This document shows, one piece after another, positions 54,533-64,000 of a stretch of DNA of 64,000 bases. The stretch is taken from positions 1 through 64,000 of the forward strand of contig BLJB01000127.1 in NCBI GenBank assembly GCA_013423325.1, given 5' to 3'. Within the stretch, counting starts at the first letter, position 1. Each line of letters starts with the position of its first letter. The translations under genes were made by a program, and so were the position numbers. Under the pieces are notes generated by a model that ran no database searches, was not told where the DNA came from, and was given only the letters and a program-made list of their open reading frames with translations. The stretch comes from Usnea hakonensis. Lineage: Eukaryota; Ascomycota; Lecanoromycetes; Lecanorales; Parmeliaceae.

Positions 54533-55758
54533 TCACATAAGATTTTGGCGTATTGGATCTGGACTGGAACATGGAGGGGGCAATCGGGTGGCAGTTGACG
54601 CGGACTTTGAGCACGCACGACTGTTGAAAATACATACGTCGGTTGTCGTTTCAGCTCGGTCGGTCAAGGGAGTTTATGGGATAGGGACCGGTGTATTCAC
54701 AATGCACCTTACATTTGAGAGAGTGGGGTACCTTTTTAATCACTATTTTAACATGCAACACCCCACGACTACACTACTTTACATCTCTACTCTCAGTAGA
54801 TATCTACTGCTACATTCGATATGGCCAGCAATTTTTCGCGGGCTGGTGTACATAATCATATGCGAGAAGCATTTTGTGAAGGGGGAGGGCGATGTTCGAA
54901 CCTGAAACTATACAACATGTATTCAAAACTTCCTTTGCTTTCCGTATGAAGTAGGTGGTTCCTTCTCCTATCATTAAGGTAAGTAAGCCGAAGCAAGAAA
55001 TTTTACTCTATTTTGGACGCTTCTTTCTCGTTTCCAGAAAGAGAGGAAGAAAGGAGGGGTTCAGGATGTCTTGGTGTCTGCGGATGAGCTGGGAGATTAC
55101 CAAGCTCACGATTTATGTCATCCCTTTTACGTTCATGTTCTTCTTAGCTGGAGCAGAGTAGAGTAGAGTGGGTCTTTGTGTGCGGCACCACTCCTTTTTC
55201 TTCTTCCTTTTTTTTCTCTCGTTTGCTTTTTACTTGTTTCCTTGGGTGACGGGTAGGTTGTGGGGTTTTTTTGGGTGCTGAGGATAGGTTCTGAGACTGT
55301 GTGGTGGGTTTTGGGAGGGTGGTGGGCGTGATGACGGTGGTAGGGTGCTTGTTTGGGGCGTTGGGGGGGGTGTTGGTGTGGGTTGGGTTTATGGAGGAGG
55401 AGTGGGGAGTGGAATTTGGATTTGGGGAATGGGATTTGGGGACGTTGAGGATGATGGGGATGATGGTGATGGTGGTGATGATGGTGATAGATGGATCGGG
55501 TTGAGGTTTGCCCCTTTGAAAGATCGAGAAGCATGTAGGTCATGCGTGGAAAAGACTTTCTTTTGCGAAAGGGAAAAGAAAAAGGTTGGCAGTCAGCTTC
55601 TTCCATAAGATGGAAAGTTTTACGTTGCACGGATGAAAAATCAGGCATCAGGATCAGATGACGCATATCCCGCCGAAACCCACTCATCCATCCACCACTC
55701 CCTCCCTTTCTTCCTCTCCGCCACTTTTCTCCCTCTCTCTCTCGCTCTCGCTCGCATC
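54533..55758. other. Intergenic region with G/T-rich low complexity
   Basis: From 55250 to 55500 the plus strand is G/T-rich with GATGATGGTG-type repeats; frames there are compositional. No gene seen. Confidence 0.55.
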
Positions 55759-56106
55759 TTAAGCGAGTTCGGCAAAGAGGTCCGCGCTCGAGCACTGGTG
55801 CTCGCCGTCAATAAGCAGCGCGCCGGAAGCATCGCTGATGTACTGGTGGCCCGTCTTTGCAGCGTTTTGTGCCGGCGGCCAATTCGCTTTCCAGGGCTGC
55901 GCCTTGGATGGTTCGGTGTCCTTGCGGGAGCAGACGAGCTCGGCAAAGAGGTCTGCGCTCGTGCATGAATGGGCACCGTCGACGAGAAGGGCGCCGGTGT
56001 CATCGCTGATATACTGGTGGCCGCCGGCTTTTGCGGGGTTGTTGGCTGGGGGCCAGCTTGCCTTCCATGGCTGTGCTTTGGGTACCTCGGGAGTGCTGGC
56101 AGGCAT
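55759..56106 (-). CDS. Small protein made of two tandem 50-residue repeats
   Basis: One exon, 115 residues, start MPASTPEVPKAQPWK. Residues about 10-56 and 68-114 are copies of one unit: KAQPWKA/NxWPPA, a short linker, GHQYISDxxGALLxDGxHxCxSADLFAEL. Each unit holds one conserved Cys in H-x-C. The second unit has fewer residues in the linker. There is no signal peptide and no membrane span. I do not recognise the family. Substitutions between units are partly conservative (V/I, A/E), and codon positions have diverged, suggesting an old duplication kept under constraint. The coding strand has a normal start and stop; no intron is needed. Confidence 0.6.
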   Translation of the reverse strand: MPASTPEVPKAQPWKASWPPANNPAKAGGHQYISDDTGALLVDGAHSCTSADLFAELVCSRKDTEPSKAQPWKANWPPAQNAAKTGHQYISDASGALLIDGEHQCSSADLFAELA

Positions 56107-57292
56107 TCTTGCTAGGTGTTGGTCAGGTTGCTAGGAATTTCTGCATGGAGGCCTGTCAGGTATGTAATGAGATGGGGAAGGTTAGGTAGATACCTTGCTT
56201 GTCGGTTCGCTTGGAACTTTGAGGAGTGCTTTGGAATGAAGTGAAAGAAGGTGGAGGAGGAAGTACCCTTTTATGCTTGGATTCCGTGACCATTGTAAGC
56301 CACACACTATGGATCGGCGTAGAGAAGAGAGCACTTTCTACCATCTGCCTTTGGTACCACCTCTAGCTTGTCCGGCGTAGCTCGCTATCCACATGCATGA
56401 TCGGAGACTAATCGTGGAGTCGTGTTGGCTTGCTGGTATAGTGCTGTCATGTAGCAGGCGCACCAAAGAAGCTTCTCAACTTCAGAAAGGGAAGTCCAAA
56501 GAAGCCTAGGCCGAAGCCGGTGTATGAGCTTGAGTCTTCACTCTTCAGCCACTCTCGGTCGCACTCGGTCGCGCTTATAAGCACCAGAACAGGACTACTC
56601 TATCGTACGTTCTCGTAGTACGTACTCGAGGTTACCTAGTAAGTAGCTACCTTAGCGTGTGAAAAAGTGTGCTGTCTCAGAGCGGGGCTGATACCCTAAC
56701 ATAGGTATCAAGGGGCTGCCGATCACCAAGTACAACAATACCCCGCACTGCTCCTGGCCTTGCCTTGCCCTTACTCACCGTTCCACATCAAAGGTGTGCG
56801 CCCCATGGACCCATATCGTTCGACTTTACCTCGAAGATGTTTTGCTAAAAGCATGTTCGAGTTGGAGCACTCCGGTCAAGAAACAAACAGCGGTAGTATG
56901 GACTGGTCGTCTGGCCGATCTTGAGCGTAGTGAATGGACTAGCCACGGTGCGGCTGAAAGCCTTCGTTGCTAAGAACGGGCTAGCTAGATGGCATGGCGA
57001 GGACGAGAAGTCCGAGGATGCCCTCAGATCTAACAAGGCTTGCACTGAAAGCTAGCTGGCGCCTACCAAGCCGGACTGCTTGCCATGCGGATAGAAGGAC
57101 GGCGCTCTCCGGACGAAAGAGCTCTCCTGGTCACGAGCTTGCTGCTACTTGAGTTGTTGTACTTTCAGTGCTCAACAGCTCCAGAATTGCTTCTCGTTTT
57201 CTTCTTCAATCCTCTTTTTCCACTTCCTCTAGGTGTTCCTCGACGTGGTACTCAAAATATAGCTTCTTGTGTGATTCACCCTTGTCGTCACA
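56107..57292. other. Intergenic region, no gene seen
   Basis: This 1.2-kb region should hold the promoters of the two-repeat protein gene and the oxygenase gene. TACCT/AGGTA words occur near 56630-56650 and 56700. Confidence 0.5.
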
Positions 57293-58485
57293 ATGGCGAC
57301 AGTAGAGACATCTATGCATTTCCTCACGCGCGACATCATGTACGAAAAAGAAAAGCCGTACCAGCTCAAATACGCCGCGGAAGTGGGGATACCCAAAACG
57401 AATTTTCGACTCGAAAAGCAAGATCCCATCACAATCAGCAACATAAGGGGCCGGGAACAGCAATTCTCTTTTCAAAGAAATGGCTTTGCCGTTCTGAAAA
57501 TGGATGAGGAGATTTCGTATGAAGATTTCAGCGATCCTGAAGGGATCCGCAGATACCTGGGGGCAGTGTCAGAAAACCTCAAAGTGCTTCTTGGAGCCAA
57601 TAAGGTCCAACCATTCCAATACGTGGTAAGTCTGTGCCTGCTTGTATCGCTCCTAAAGAGTAGCCACTGACGGCACAAAGATTCGGAAACGCGATCCGGG
57701 TTTCCCCATCGCAAAAGAAGGCAATTACGATTTCAACCAGCCATCTACAGTCGCTCATATCGGTCTGCACCCCTTCCTTTCCCCTCCTCCCCCTCTCCTT
57801 CCCCCCCAAACAAAAAATAACTTCCGAATTCTCGCAACAACGCCCCAAACCGACACTGATACGTCTGCAAGACTCGACCCACGAAGAAGCCATATCCACT
57901 TTCCGACAAGTAAACGGCGACCCCACAACCTTCCCACCAAATCTCCGCTACCAAATCGTAAAGTCAGTCCCCCACCCCCTTCCCCCCACCCAGCAAACCC
58001 ACCCACCCACTAACCCCCCTCTCCCCCAAAAAGCGTCTGGAAACCCCTACGCGGCCCCTTGCGCGACTGGCCCCTCGCCCTCTGCGACGCCGCCAGCGTC
58101 CAGGAGCACGACCTCGTCGCCGCGGACGCCGTCTTCGAGGCCAAAGTCACCGAGAACATGCAGGTGCACTACGACCAGGCGCACCGGTGGTATTATCTCG
58201 CCGACCAGGAGGCGTCGGAGCTGTTGGTGTTCCGGCAGGCGGAGTCGCATCCTGGGGACCGGGTCGGTATGTTTTGCGCTGGACTTTTTCTTTCCGTGTT
58301 GGGATTCCACATCTCGAGGGTTGGGCTTTGTGTAAAACGATGATGCTGATTTTTTACTGTGCTTTTTATGGCGAACAGGGGTACCGCATTCTTCGTTTCC
58401 GAATCCGTTGGCCGTGGGGACGGAGGAGCCGCCGAGGGAGAGCATCGAGGTGCGGACGCTCGTTTCTTATGGGATCGGGGATTGA
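57293..58485 (+). CDS. CmcJ/AsaB-like non-haem Fe(II) oxygenase
   Basis: Five exons: 57293-57625, 57681-57762, 57872-57962, 58034-58266 and 58379-58485; introns are 55, 109, 71 and 112 bp, giving 281 residues. Family marks are HFLTRDIMYEKEKPY, FSFQRNGFAVLKMD, PFQYVIRKRDPGF, INVWRPLxGP-type segment QIVNVWKPLRGPLRDWPLALCD, MQVHYDQAHRWYYLADQEASELLVFRQ, and VPHSSF near the end. The iron motif HID (142-144 by this count) forms only when intron 2 is removed. Such enzymes hydroxylate or desaturate in pathways such as aspergillic acid (AsaB) and gibberellin; the substrate here is unknown. No synthase gene is next to it in the window. Confidence 0.85.
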
Positions 58486-58489
58486 TTTT

Positions 58490-58493
<4 letters not shown>

Positions 58494-58521
<28 letters not shown>

Positions 58522-58569
58522 GTTTTTTGGGGGGGGGGGGGGTTTTTTTTTTTTTTTTTTTTTTTTTTT
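58494..58569. repeat. Homopolymer block T28-G-T6-G14-T27
   Basis: Starting 9 bp after the oxygenase stop codon, a run of 28 T is followed by G, six T, 14 G and 27 T. True length may differ because such tracts are prone to sequencing and assembly error. Confidence 0.8.
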
Positions 58570-59045
58570 GGCGCTTTCGCGGTGGGGAGATGCAGTTGTC
58601 GCTGGCATTTCGTCACTTGAAGAAATGGATGGGAAGGGTAAGTTCAGTTTATTATATGTACTTTGCCAATTTCCAAGGACTCTGGATTGAAGAGTGCTCC
58701 CGAGTATGAACATTGACTTTCTCCCCCCCTCGAGCGCTGGTTTGTTATAAAAGAAATGTATATTGAGTATATAGGCATATATATTATCTACATTGCCAAA
58801 AATGCCGGCTCGATCAATCCGGTGTCAAACACGGCGAAGAAAGAATTGATAACCCATGTCGATGTATCACCCCTTCTATCGATTTCCATCGTTAATTCAT
58901 CATCCGTTTATCCACCCATCCCTCTATCCGTTCATTTCAAAATCCTCAATTGCAGGGAGATGAAAGAGAAGAGCAGATATACTTGAATAACAAACAAAGT
59001 AAAAGGAAAAAAGACAAGGAAAATCCTGCACGCGCACGCAATCAA
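58570..59045. other. Convergent spacer between oxygenase and ferric reductase
   Basis: No gene seen. It should contain both 3' ends. Confidence 0.5.
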
Positions 59046-60859
59046 TCACCACCCAAACCCCTCCTCACTAAAATCCACATTCCTGACCCCCTGCATCCTC
59101 CTCACCGCCCCCCTAACATCCCCCCCAAGCCCCCCAGGCCCACACACCCCAACCGCCATAGCGCCCACCTGCTCCCTCGACTCCCTCTCCACCAACGCAT
59201 CCACATTCGGCCGTCCCGGAAACATCTGCACCGTGGCGCTCGGGCTGTGGATTTCCCTCGTGCTGCTAGGCCGGGTCACGAAGACCTGGATGCGCAGGAC
59301 GTCGCGGCGGCCCGGCATAGCGAGGATGGTCGTCATCCAGGGGCTGATCCACTCGAGATGTTCGGGGGCGCGGACGATCCAGATTAAGATGACGCGGCGG
59401 GCGGCGCAGATGCCAGAGGCGTGATCAGCGAGGAGTGAGCGGATGAAGGGGATTTGGTGGGTTATGCCGACGCCGCCGGCGAAAAGCATGATGGTGCCGT
59501 AGGAGGAGAGGGTCGGGGTGTTGCCGTAGGGGCCTTCAATGAGGGCGGGGAGGGAGAGCCGGCGGGTTGGGGTCGAGAGGGCTTTGCGGTGGAGGTGGGA
59601 GGTGAAGCCGGCGCGGCTGTGGATGACCAGGGAGATGGATGTTTGGGGAAGGGCGAGGCTGTCGTTGGTTGGGAAGGGGGTTTCGATTTCTTTTTCTAGG
59701 TCGTGGGAACGGAAGTGTTGGGGTGGGGCGTCTGACCAAGCGATGGAGAAAGGATGCGACGTCCAGAGGCCAATGGATGGGATGGTGAGAAAGATATGTT
59801 GGCCTGGTTTGAAGGCCCAGGGACGGGCCGCGCGCAGAGTGACGCGCATGACGTCGCCGGGGAGGATTTCGACGTCGGCGTTGGTGCCACCGTTGCCGAC
59901 GTTGCGGTAGATGAGTGAGAAGAGGCGGACTAGGCGCTCGATGGCCCAGAGTGCGATGACAGCTTTCAGATATGCCATTTGCGGGCGGCCGTCTAGATGG
60001 GTCCATAAAGCCCCCATTACAAGAGCGACTAGAGCGATGTGAATGTGCAAGAAGGTCTCGTAGAAAGCGTGACGAAAAGCCCCCCAGCTCGTAAGGATAA
60101 TGGTGCAAATTGTAACAAGCGCCTAATTAGACGGTCAGTACATAAGGAGGGTTGGATGAAATGTGATCGCTCGTCATGACTCACGACGAATCCGAAGGTG
60201 ATGAACCTGGCTGCCTTCAAAGTTTCCGTGAACGACTCCCATCCGGGGGTGTGAGTCGTACGGCCTTTAATGACGATTGACATTATCTCTACAACGCCGT
60301 GGGTGACAGCAAAGGACGCGACCACGCGACCAAAGGAGCGATGCATCATGTTGAATGTATCATACGAGACGTTGAGCCAGCCGATAAGAGGATTATTCCG
60401 GCCGGCCATAATCACCAATGGAATCATATTGACGACTGCAAGAGTACCGGACCGATTACGAAGGTGTTCCAACTTGGTGATAATGGGGCCATGCCATTCA
60501 ATACCGTAGGCCCACAGAACGACATTCATAGTAATAATTCCCAGGAGTAACAAGCTTTGGAAGCGTGTCGGCAGGATACCTATCTTTGCGGGCCCAATTT
60601 GATAACGACGACGAAATAGCGGCGCATAGAGGAGATGTTTTTTGATCCAGCCGAATTTTGCATTTGGCAATTCGAAATATCGTTGATTATCGTTGTTGAG
60701 ACAAGTCAAAGTTCGAAGATGCTTGACAGTGTGGATAGCGATGCGATAGACGATCATGCTTGTGACAAGTGCTCCCAGGGTAATCAGCAAGTAGTGTGAA
60801 AGCCGAATGTTATTGACATCGATGGCTGCAGCCACTTCTGGTGAATCATATCCACCCAT
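59046..60859 (-). CDS. Ferric-chelate reductase (FRE family)
   Basis: Exons 60859-60185 and 60122-59046; the 62-bp intron (GTGAGT...TAATTAG) joins FGFV to ALVTIC, giving 583 residues. The frame extends 8 codons upstream to a TTG, so the ATG MGGYDSPEV was used. The membrane part has several spans with two haem ligand pairs: H-x13-H in HRSFGRVVASFAVTH and again from LHIH to WTH. The cytosolic part has the FAD motif HPFSIAW and NADPH motifs LFAGGVGIT and CGPGGLG. It should reduce extracellular ferric iron or copper using cytosolic NADPH. The short N-terminus lacks a long extracellular domain. The coding strand is very C-rich in the last exon. Confidence 0.9.
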
Positions 60860-62156
60860 ATTGGTCGTCGAGGAGAAGGACAAGGGTAAACGACTCTGTA
60901 TAATGATATTTTAAAAGAGCAGCAAAGACAGCCCGGTGTATTATAAGGTTCGATGGCCCAAATTTGAGTGATCTGTGGGTCGAATCGAGCGTGTATTATG
61001 GTTGCCAATGGCTAGGATCCGTTCCAGATTGTAGCTCTTTGGAATAACGTCTCACGTGCGAGACAGTTGATGGCAAACGCCCTGGCGCCGGATCATATTT
61101 TAACGCGAAGACCGTCAGCAATTCTGACTTTCCGTGAAATGGATCTTGCGCTCCTGGCGATGGACTCCTTTCAATGAAATCTTTCCACGGAGACTGTAAG
61201 TGGGTTGTTCGCTCTTCGAAGGGCGGTAAGCGTCTATTTAGACGGTTCACCAAAGAGCGGTATCGTGGCTGCCACTGCTGTCTGGGGATGCTGGCAAGCA
61301 CCTGCTGCAAGGGTTCGACAAGCTTATTTGTTGAATATAGTACTTGGCAGGCGGTGTGCTTTTCTTTTTAGTGGGGGTCTACCCCGATTGAAGTGCGTAT
61401 GATTTTTGTCTTGAAATATGTTGTACTGGAATAACAAACACAATGAGAGAAAAACTGGAAAAGGGGAAGATTTCAAGAGATATAAGGGCTGTTGTTTATT
61501 CAAGAACATTGCCAGCCTTTCAACCAAGTCGTGGTAGATCTGTCAACAGTACGAGGCGAGAGGGAGAGGGGGGATTATGGTACTCGTACTAGTCAAGAGA
61601 AAACGACACGCGTCTCATCTGAGCGAGGCAGGGGCGCCTGAGACAGTATCTGGCCAGGAAGAGCGCCTCTTGCGTTTTAGGATGGATGTGAAATGGCTGA
61701 CAAAGGCGCAGCTTGCGTCGTAAGCAAGGAAGCGGTGAAGCGAATGGTGGAAAATGTGGTAGAGAAGAGACAAGTGGACGAGGACACATACGCAGGCTCG
61801 ACTCTACGGACATGGGCAATGCGTCGCACTCTACGTCAATTGGTCGGTCCATCTTGTCGACCGAACAAGAATTGTGAGTGGATGATGAGTTGAAGAATGA
61901 ATGAAATCCTGACGCTTCGGCTTACAGGCACAAGCTTGTGATAGGTGACCGAAGGTACAGATGGAAGATGCCCCTACATTACCTAGGTAGGCTAACCTGG
62001 ACCTAGACCGAAGGCTAGCGCTCGGGCGGAACCTTCCTATCAATTAAAGCAACAAGATTACTGAATATACTGAAACCTTGGTGCCACTTCACCCCAAACC
62101 CTGGATTACTCCGTACAAATAACCACCTTCAGAAAATAATTAATAATAATATTAAA
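60860..62156. other. Intergenic region, no gene seen
   Basis: This holds the ferric reductase promoter. Nothing else is supportable in 1.3 kb; the frames present lack protein-like composition. Confidence 0.5.
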
Positions 62157-62429
62157 ATGGTCACCGGCCACGTAAGTCATATTGTCTCCCCACCCTTAGC
62201 TACATTCGTTATCACCCCTGGCGACCATCTCATAAGGCGTGATAGAGAATAATAGCCAGGGAGACCGATTACTGATGGTTTGCTCTTTCAAGCTTGTTGA
62301 CCCGCACCCAGAATCCATGACGTGAATATCTTTCGACCGTTTTTGTTGGCCAGTCTTCATACATGGTCCGAGGGTACTAACACCCGTCTCACCATTGATA
62401 GTCTAGTCATGAATACCCCACTGCCATAA
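62157..62429 (+). CDS. Possible three-exon mini-gene
   Basis: ATG at 62157 (MVTGH) runs into a perfect GTAAGT donor. An acceptor at 62291-62292 opens LVDPHPESM, followed by donor GTGAAT at 62322, an ideal CTAAC branch sequence near 62377 and acceptor ATAG at 62401. The last exon adds TLVMNTPLP and a TAA at 62427-62429. The result is only 23 residues. The splice signals are better than chance suggests, but the product is unrecognised; it may be a non-coding transcript or part of a longer gene. Confidence 0.2.
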
Positions 62430-62445
62430 CCAGGGATTGCAGGTC

Positions 62446-64000
62446 TCATGGGAATCCCAACTCATCCTCCGTATCTTCAGAATATGTCTGCGTATCCTGC
62501 CGATGCCTTTTCGTCGACCGAATCTCCAACCCACAACTTCCAGTAGCCTGATTATGGTGATTTGGGCTAAAGCTCGTCCACTTGCTACCAGATGGTGGAT
62601 TCGGAACCTCTCGCAGCGCAACATGCCTCTTTGGTCGTGACCCCACCTCTGAGAGCTTGTCGAGGTCATTCCGTGCATCCACTTTCCAGGGGCATTGCGG
62701 GCGAACGACCTTCCGGGGTCGTGGGGACACCCTGATACATAGAAGCTTCTCGAACGAACTAGAATTGCCACAGCTATCCTTCACATTCTCCGTCTCACCA
62801 GAATCAGAGGAAGCTCCTCGCCCTCCAAGTCCACGTTTCGGCCGTGGTGGCCGCTGGTCAGGGACGCAAGGTGATATTGCAGATCGACAAGGCGATGTTT
62901 GCATTATTGTCGTAACCCCTGCTCTTCCGTAGTTGCCGCCATGATACGAGTCTTCTGCAGTCGTAGGTCGTTGCTTCATTAAAGCTGGGGTTTTGGCGAT
63001 CCATTCGCATATGCCCTCCTCCCATTTGTATCCGCTGTTGGTTCGCAGGACAGATGGAGCTGGGGTCCAATCTACGATAAGCTTTGGTAAGTCATCGATT
63101 GTGCGTGTGATTGAATTCTCTATGTCTAAGGCCCAGTCAAGATGCTTGGGCTGACCCGTTTCTTCCGAGTACGCAAATGCTGCACCGTGAGCGAGACCGC
63201 CACAGAAGCTTCGGGCTGACTTATCGTAAGTCGCTGACATGGCGATGGAGATCAGATTTTGAACCATGTCTTGTACAAAGCTAAAGCCATCACCTACTCC
63301 TGCTTCGTCGCAACATCGTGCAACGTCGCCAAGGAACAAGCCCGCGTTGCTCAGGGTCTCTTTGCTAGATGGCAGGCTAGACAGTATAATTAGGTCATGC
63401 ATTCGATTCGGCGAGACGTCGCTGCCAGCATTTCTAGGTGCAAGTGATACTAGTCCAGCTGAGAGCAGAGGCAGACGCAGCGATCTGGCAGGCACAGACC
63501 AGCGGCGATTGGCAGAGGAGACGATATTAGATAATTCAAGAGTTTGACGTATCTCTAAAGCCATATCTTGTAGAATTGACACGCTCAGAGTGTCATGGAG
63601 GCAGGAGTCCGACCCCGCCTTGGACAACCGAAGAACGTTAGCAGTCAAAAGAACCGTTAAAATATTGGAGAAAGTGGATTGTAAAGCGTTTTCTACCGCG
63701 TCTGGTGGGACGTTGGCTTCTCCTGATCCACTTGGCAGGCTTTCCACGAGTGTCTCCACTGTTTGGCCTGACCTGTAAGGTCTGAGGGTGGGACGAATCG
63801 CGGTGGATCGATAGACATGCAGCCTCAGATCATGAATATGAGCACTCGCTTTCGCGTTCGAAATCTCTCGCCTGTACGATTTCGACATAGCAATTTGAAG
63901 AAGCAAGGCGGCAGATTGAGAATCATCATCTTGATGTGTAATTGAGCGAATCACGCCATTCCAGCAGTCGATCATGGCCTTGCTCGAAATCCAGCCTACC
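62446..64000 (-). CDS. Conserved-looking hypothetical protein, 5' end outside window
   Basis: The frame is open from the right edge (no stop before 64000) to a stop at 62446-62448, 517 visible codons. Around 63975 the protein reads KAMIDCWNGVIRSITHQDDDSQSAALLLQIAMSKS, then long helical segments with LTVLLTANVLRL, LSNAGLFLGDVARCCDEAG and SFVQDMVQNLISIAMSATYD, resembling an alpha-solenoid. The last 170 residues are basic and disordered, ending DTEDELGFP. I do not recognise the family. The start codon and any upstream exons lie beyond the window. Confidence 0.7.
   Translation of the reverse strand, partial: VGWISSKAMIDCWNGVIRSITHQDDDSQSAALLLQIAMSKSYRREISNAKASAHIHDLRLHVYRSTAIRPTLRPYRSGQTVETLVESLPSGSGEANVPPDAVENALQSTFSNILTVLLTANVLRLSKAGSDSCLHDTLSVSILQDMALEIRQTLELSNIVSSANRRWSVPARSLRLPLLSAGLVSLAPRNAGSDVSPNRMHDLIILSSLPSSKETLSNAGLFLGDVARCCDEAGVGDGFSFVQDMVQNLISIAMSATYDKSARSFCGGLAHGAAFAYSEETGQPKHLDWALDIENSITRTIDDLPKLIVDWTPAPSVLRTNSGYKWEEGICEWIAKTPALMKQRPTTAEDSYHGGNYGRAGVTTIMQTSPCRSAISPCVPDQRPPRPKRGLGGRGASSDSGETENVKDSCGNSSSFEKLLCIRVSPRPRKVVRPQCPWKVDARNDLDKLSEVGSRPKRHVALREVPNPPSGSKWTSFSPNHHNQATGSCGLEIRSTKRHRQDTQTYSEDTEDELGFP

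Noticed and set aside
55133..55795. Reverse-strand 220-codon ORF
   Set aside because: Dominated by His/Pro runs from G/T-rich repeats; composition, not a gene.
58366..58713. ORFs running through the homopolymer block
   Set aside because: Poly-Phe or poly-Lys arising from T/A runs; the real exon ends at 58485.

Overview
The window looks like nuclear DNA of a filamentous ascomycete (Pezizomycotina). Genes are split by short introns, mostly 44-165 bp, with GTRNGT-type donors, CTRAY-like branch sites and YAG/AAG acceptors. The proteins match fungal families: WSC-domain wall protein, STB3, Sen15, DUF2985, fungal rhodopsin/SAT4 domain, lipase-NACHT-WD40 protein, CmcJ/AsaB-type oxygenase and ferric reductase. 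The class or genus cannot be fixed from what I can see. All exon models below were worked out by eye from reading frame, splice signals and recalled family consensus; none was tested by RNA or database search.

Left end (1-9.8 kb): a repeat block. It holds the C-terminal half of a Tc1/mariner-type transposase, a 683-residue low-complexity ORF with a Cys/His motif, two broken copies of a retrotransposon gag-like gene, AT-rich DNA, an inverted-repeat leader, short dispersed repeat fragments, and two ORFs broken by CAG-to-TAG changes that resemble RIP mutation.

Core gene region A (9.8-19.3 kb): a secreted WSC protein, a mitochondrial m-AAA protease (YTA12-like), a steroid-reductase-like membrane enzyme, and DNA topoisomerase III. 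The last two are divergent, with an MluI cell-cycle box just before TOP3.

Gene-poor island (19.3-24.7 kb): simple-sequence DNA with C-rich, G-rich and strongly pyrimidine-biased tracts, minisatellites and a duplicated segment of about 130 bp.

Region B (24.7-41 kb): a SAP/transmembrane/J-like protein, a SAT4-type membrane protein, a mitochondrial P-loop ATPase, a truncated second SAT4-type gene, a large NLR-like protein (lipase-NACHT-WD40), a ketosamine-3-kinase and an MFS transporter.

Region C (41-54.6 kb): mostly conserved housekeeping genes: SnoaL/NTF2-like, a multi-pass membrane protein, Sen15, DUF2985, a DFGDF-motif protein, a TBC Rab-GAP and STB3.

Region D (54.6-64 kb): a small protein made of two tandem repeats, an AsaB/CmcJ-like Fe(II) oxygenase convergent with a ferric reductase, a doubtful three-exon mini-gene, and the 3' part of a conserved-looking gene running off the right edge.

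The most notable points are two apparent GC-AG introns (TOP3 and TBC), a stop-free in-frame intron inside TOP3, an oxygenase whose HxD iron motif exists only after splicing, the NLR-like gene with a likely intron directly after its start codon, and the two-repeat small protein.
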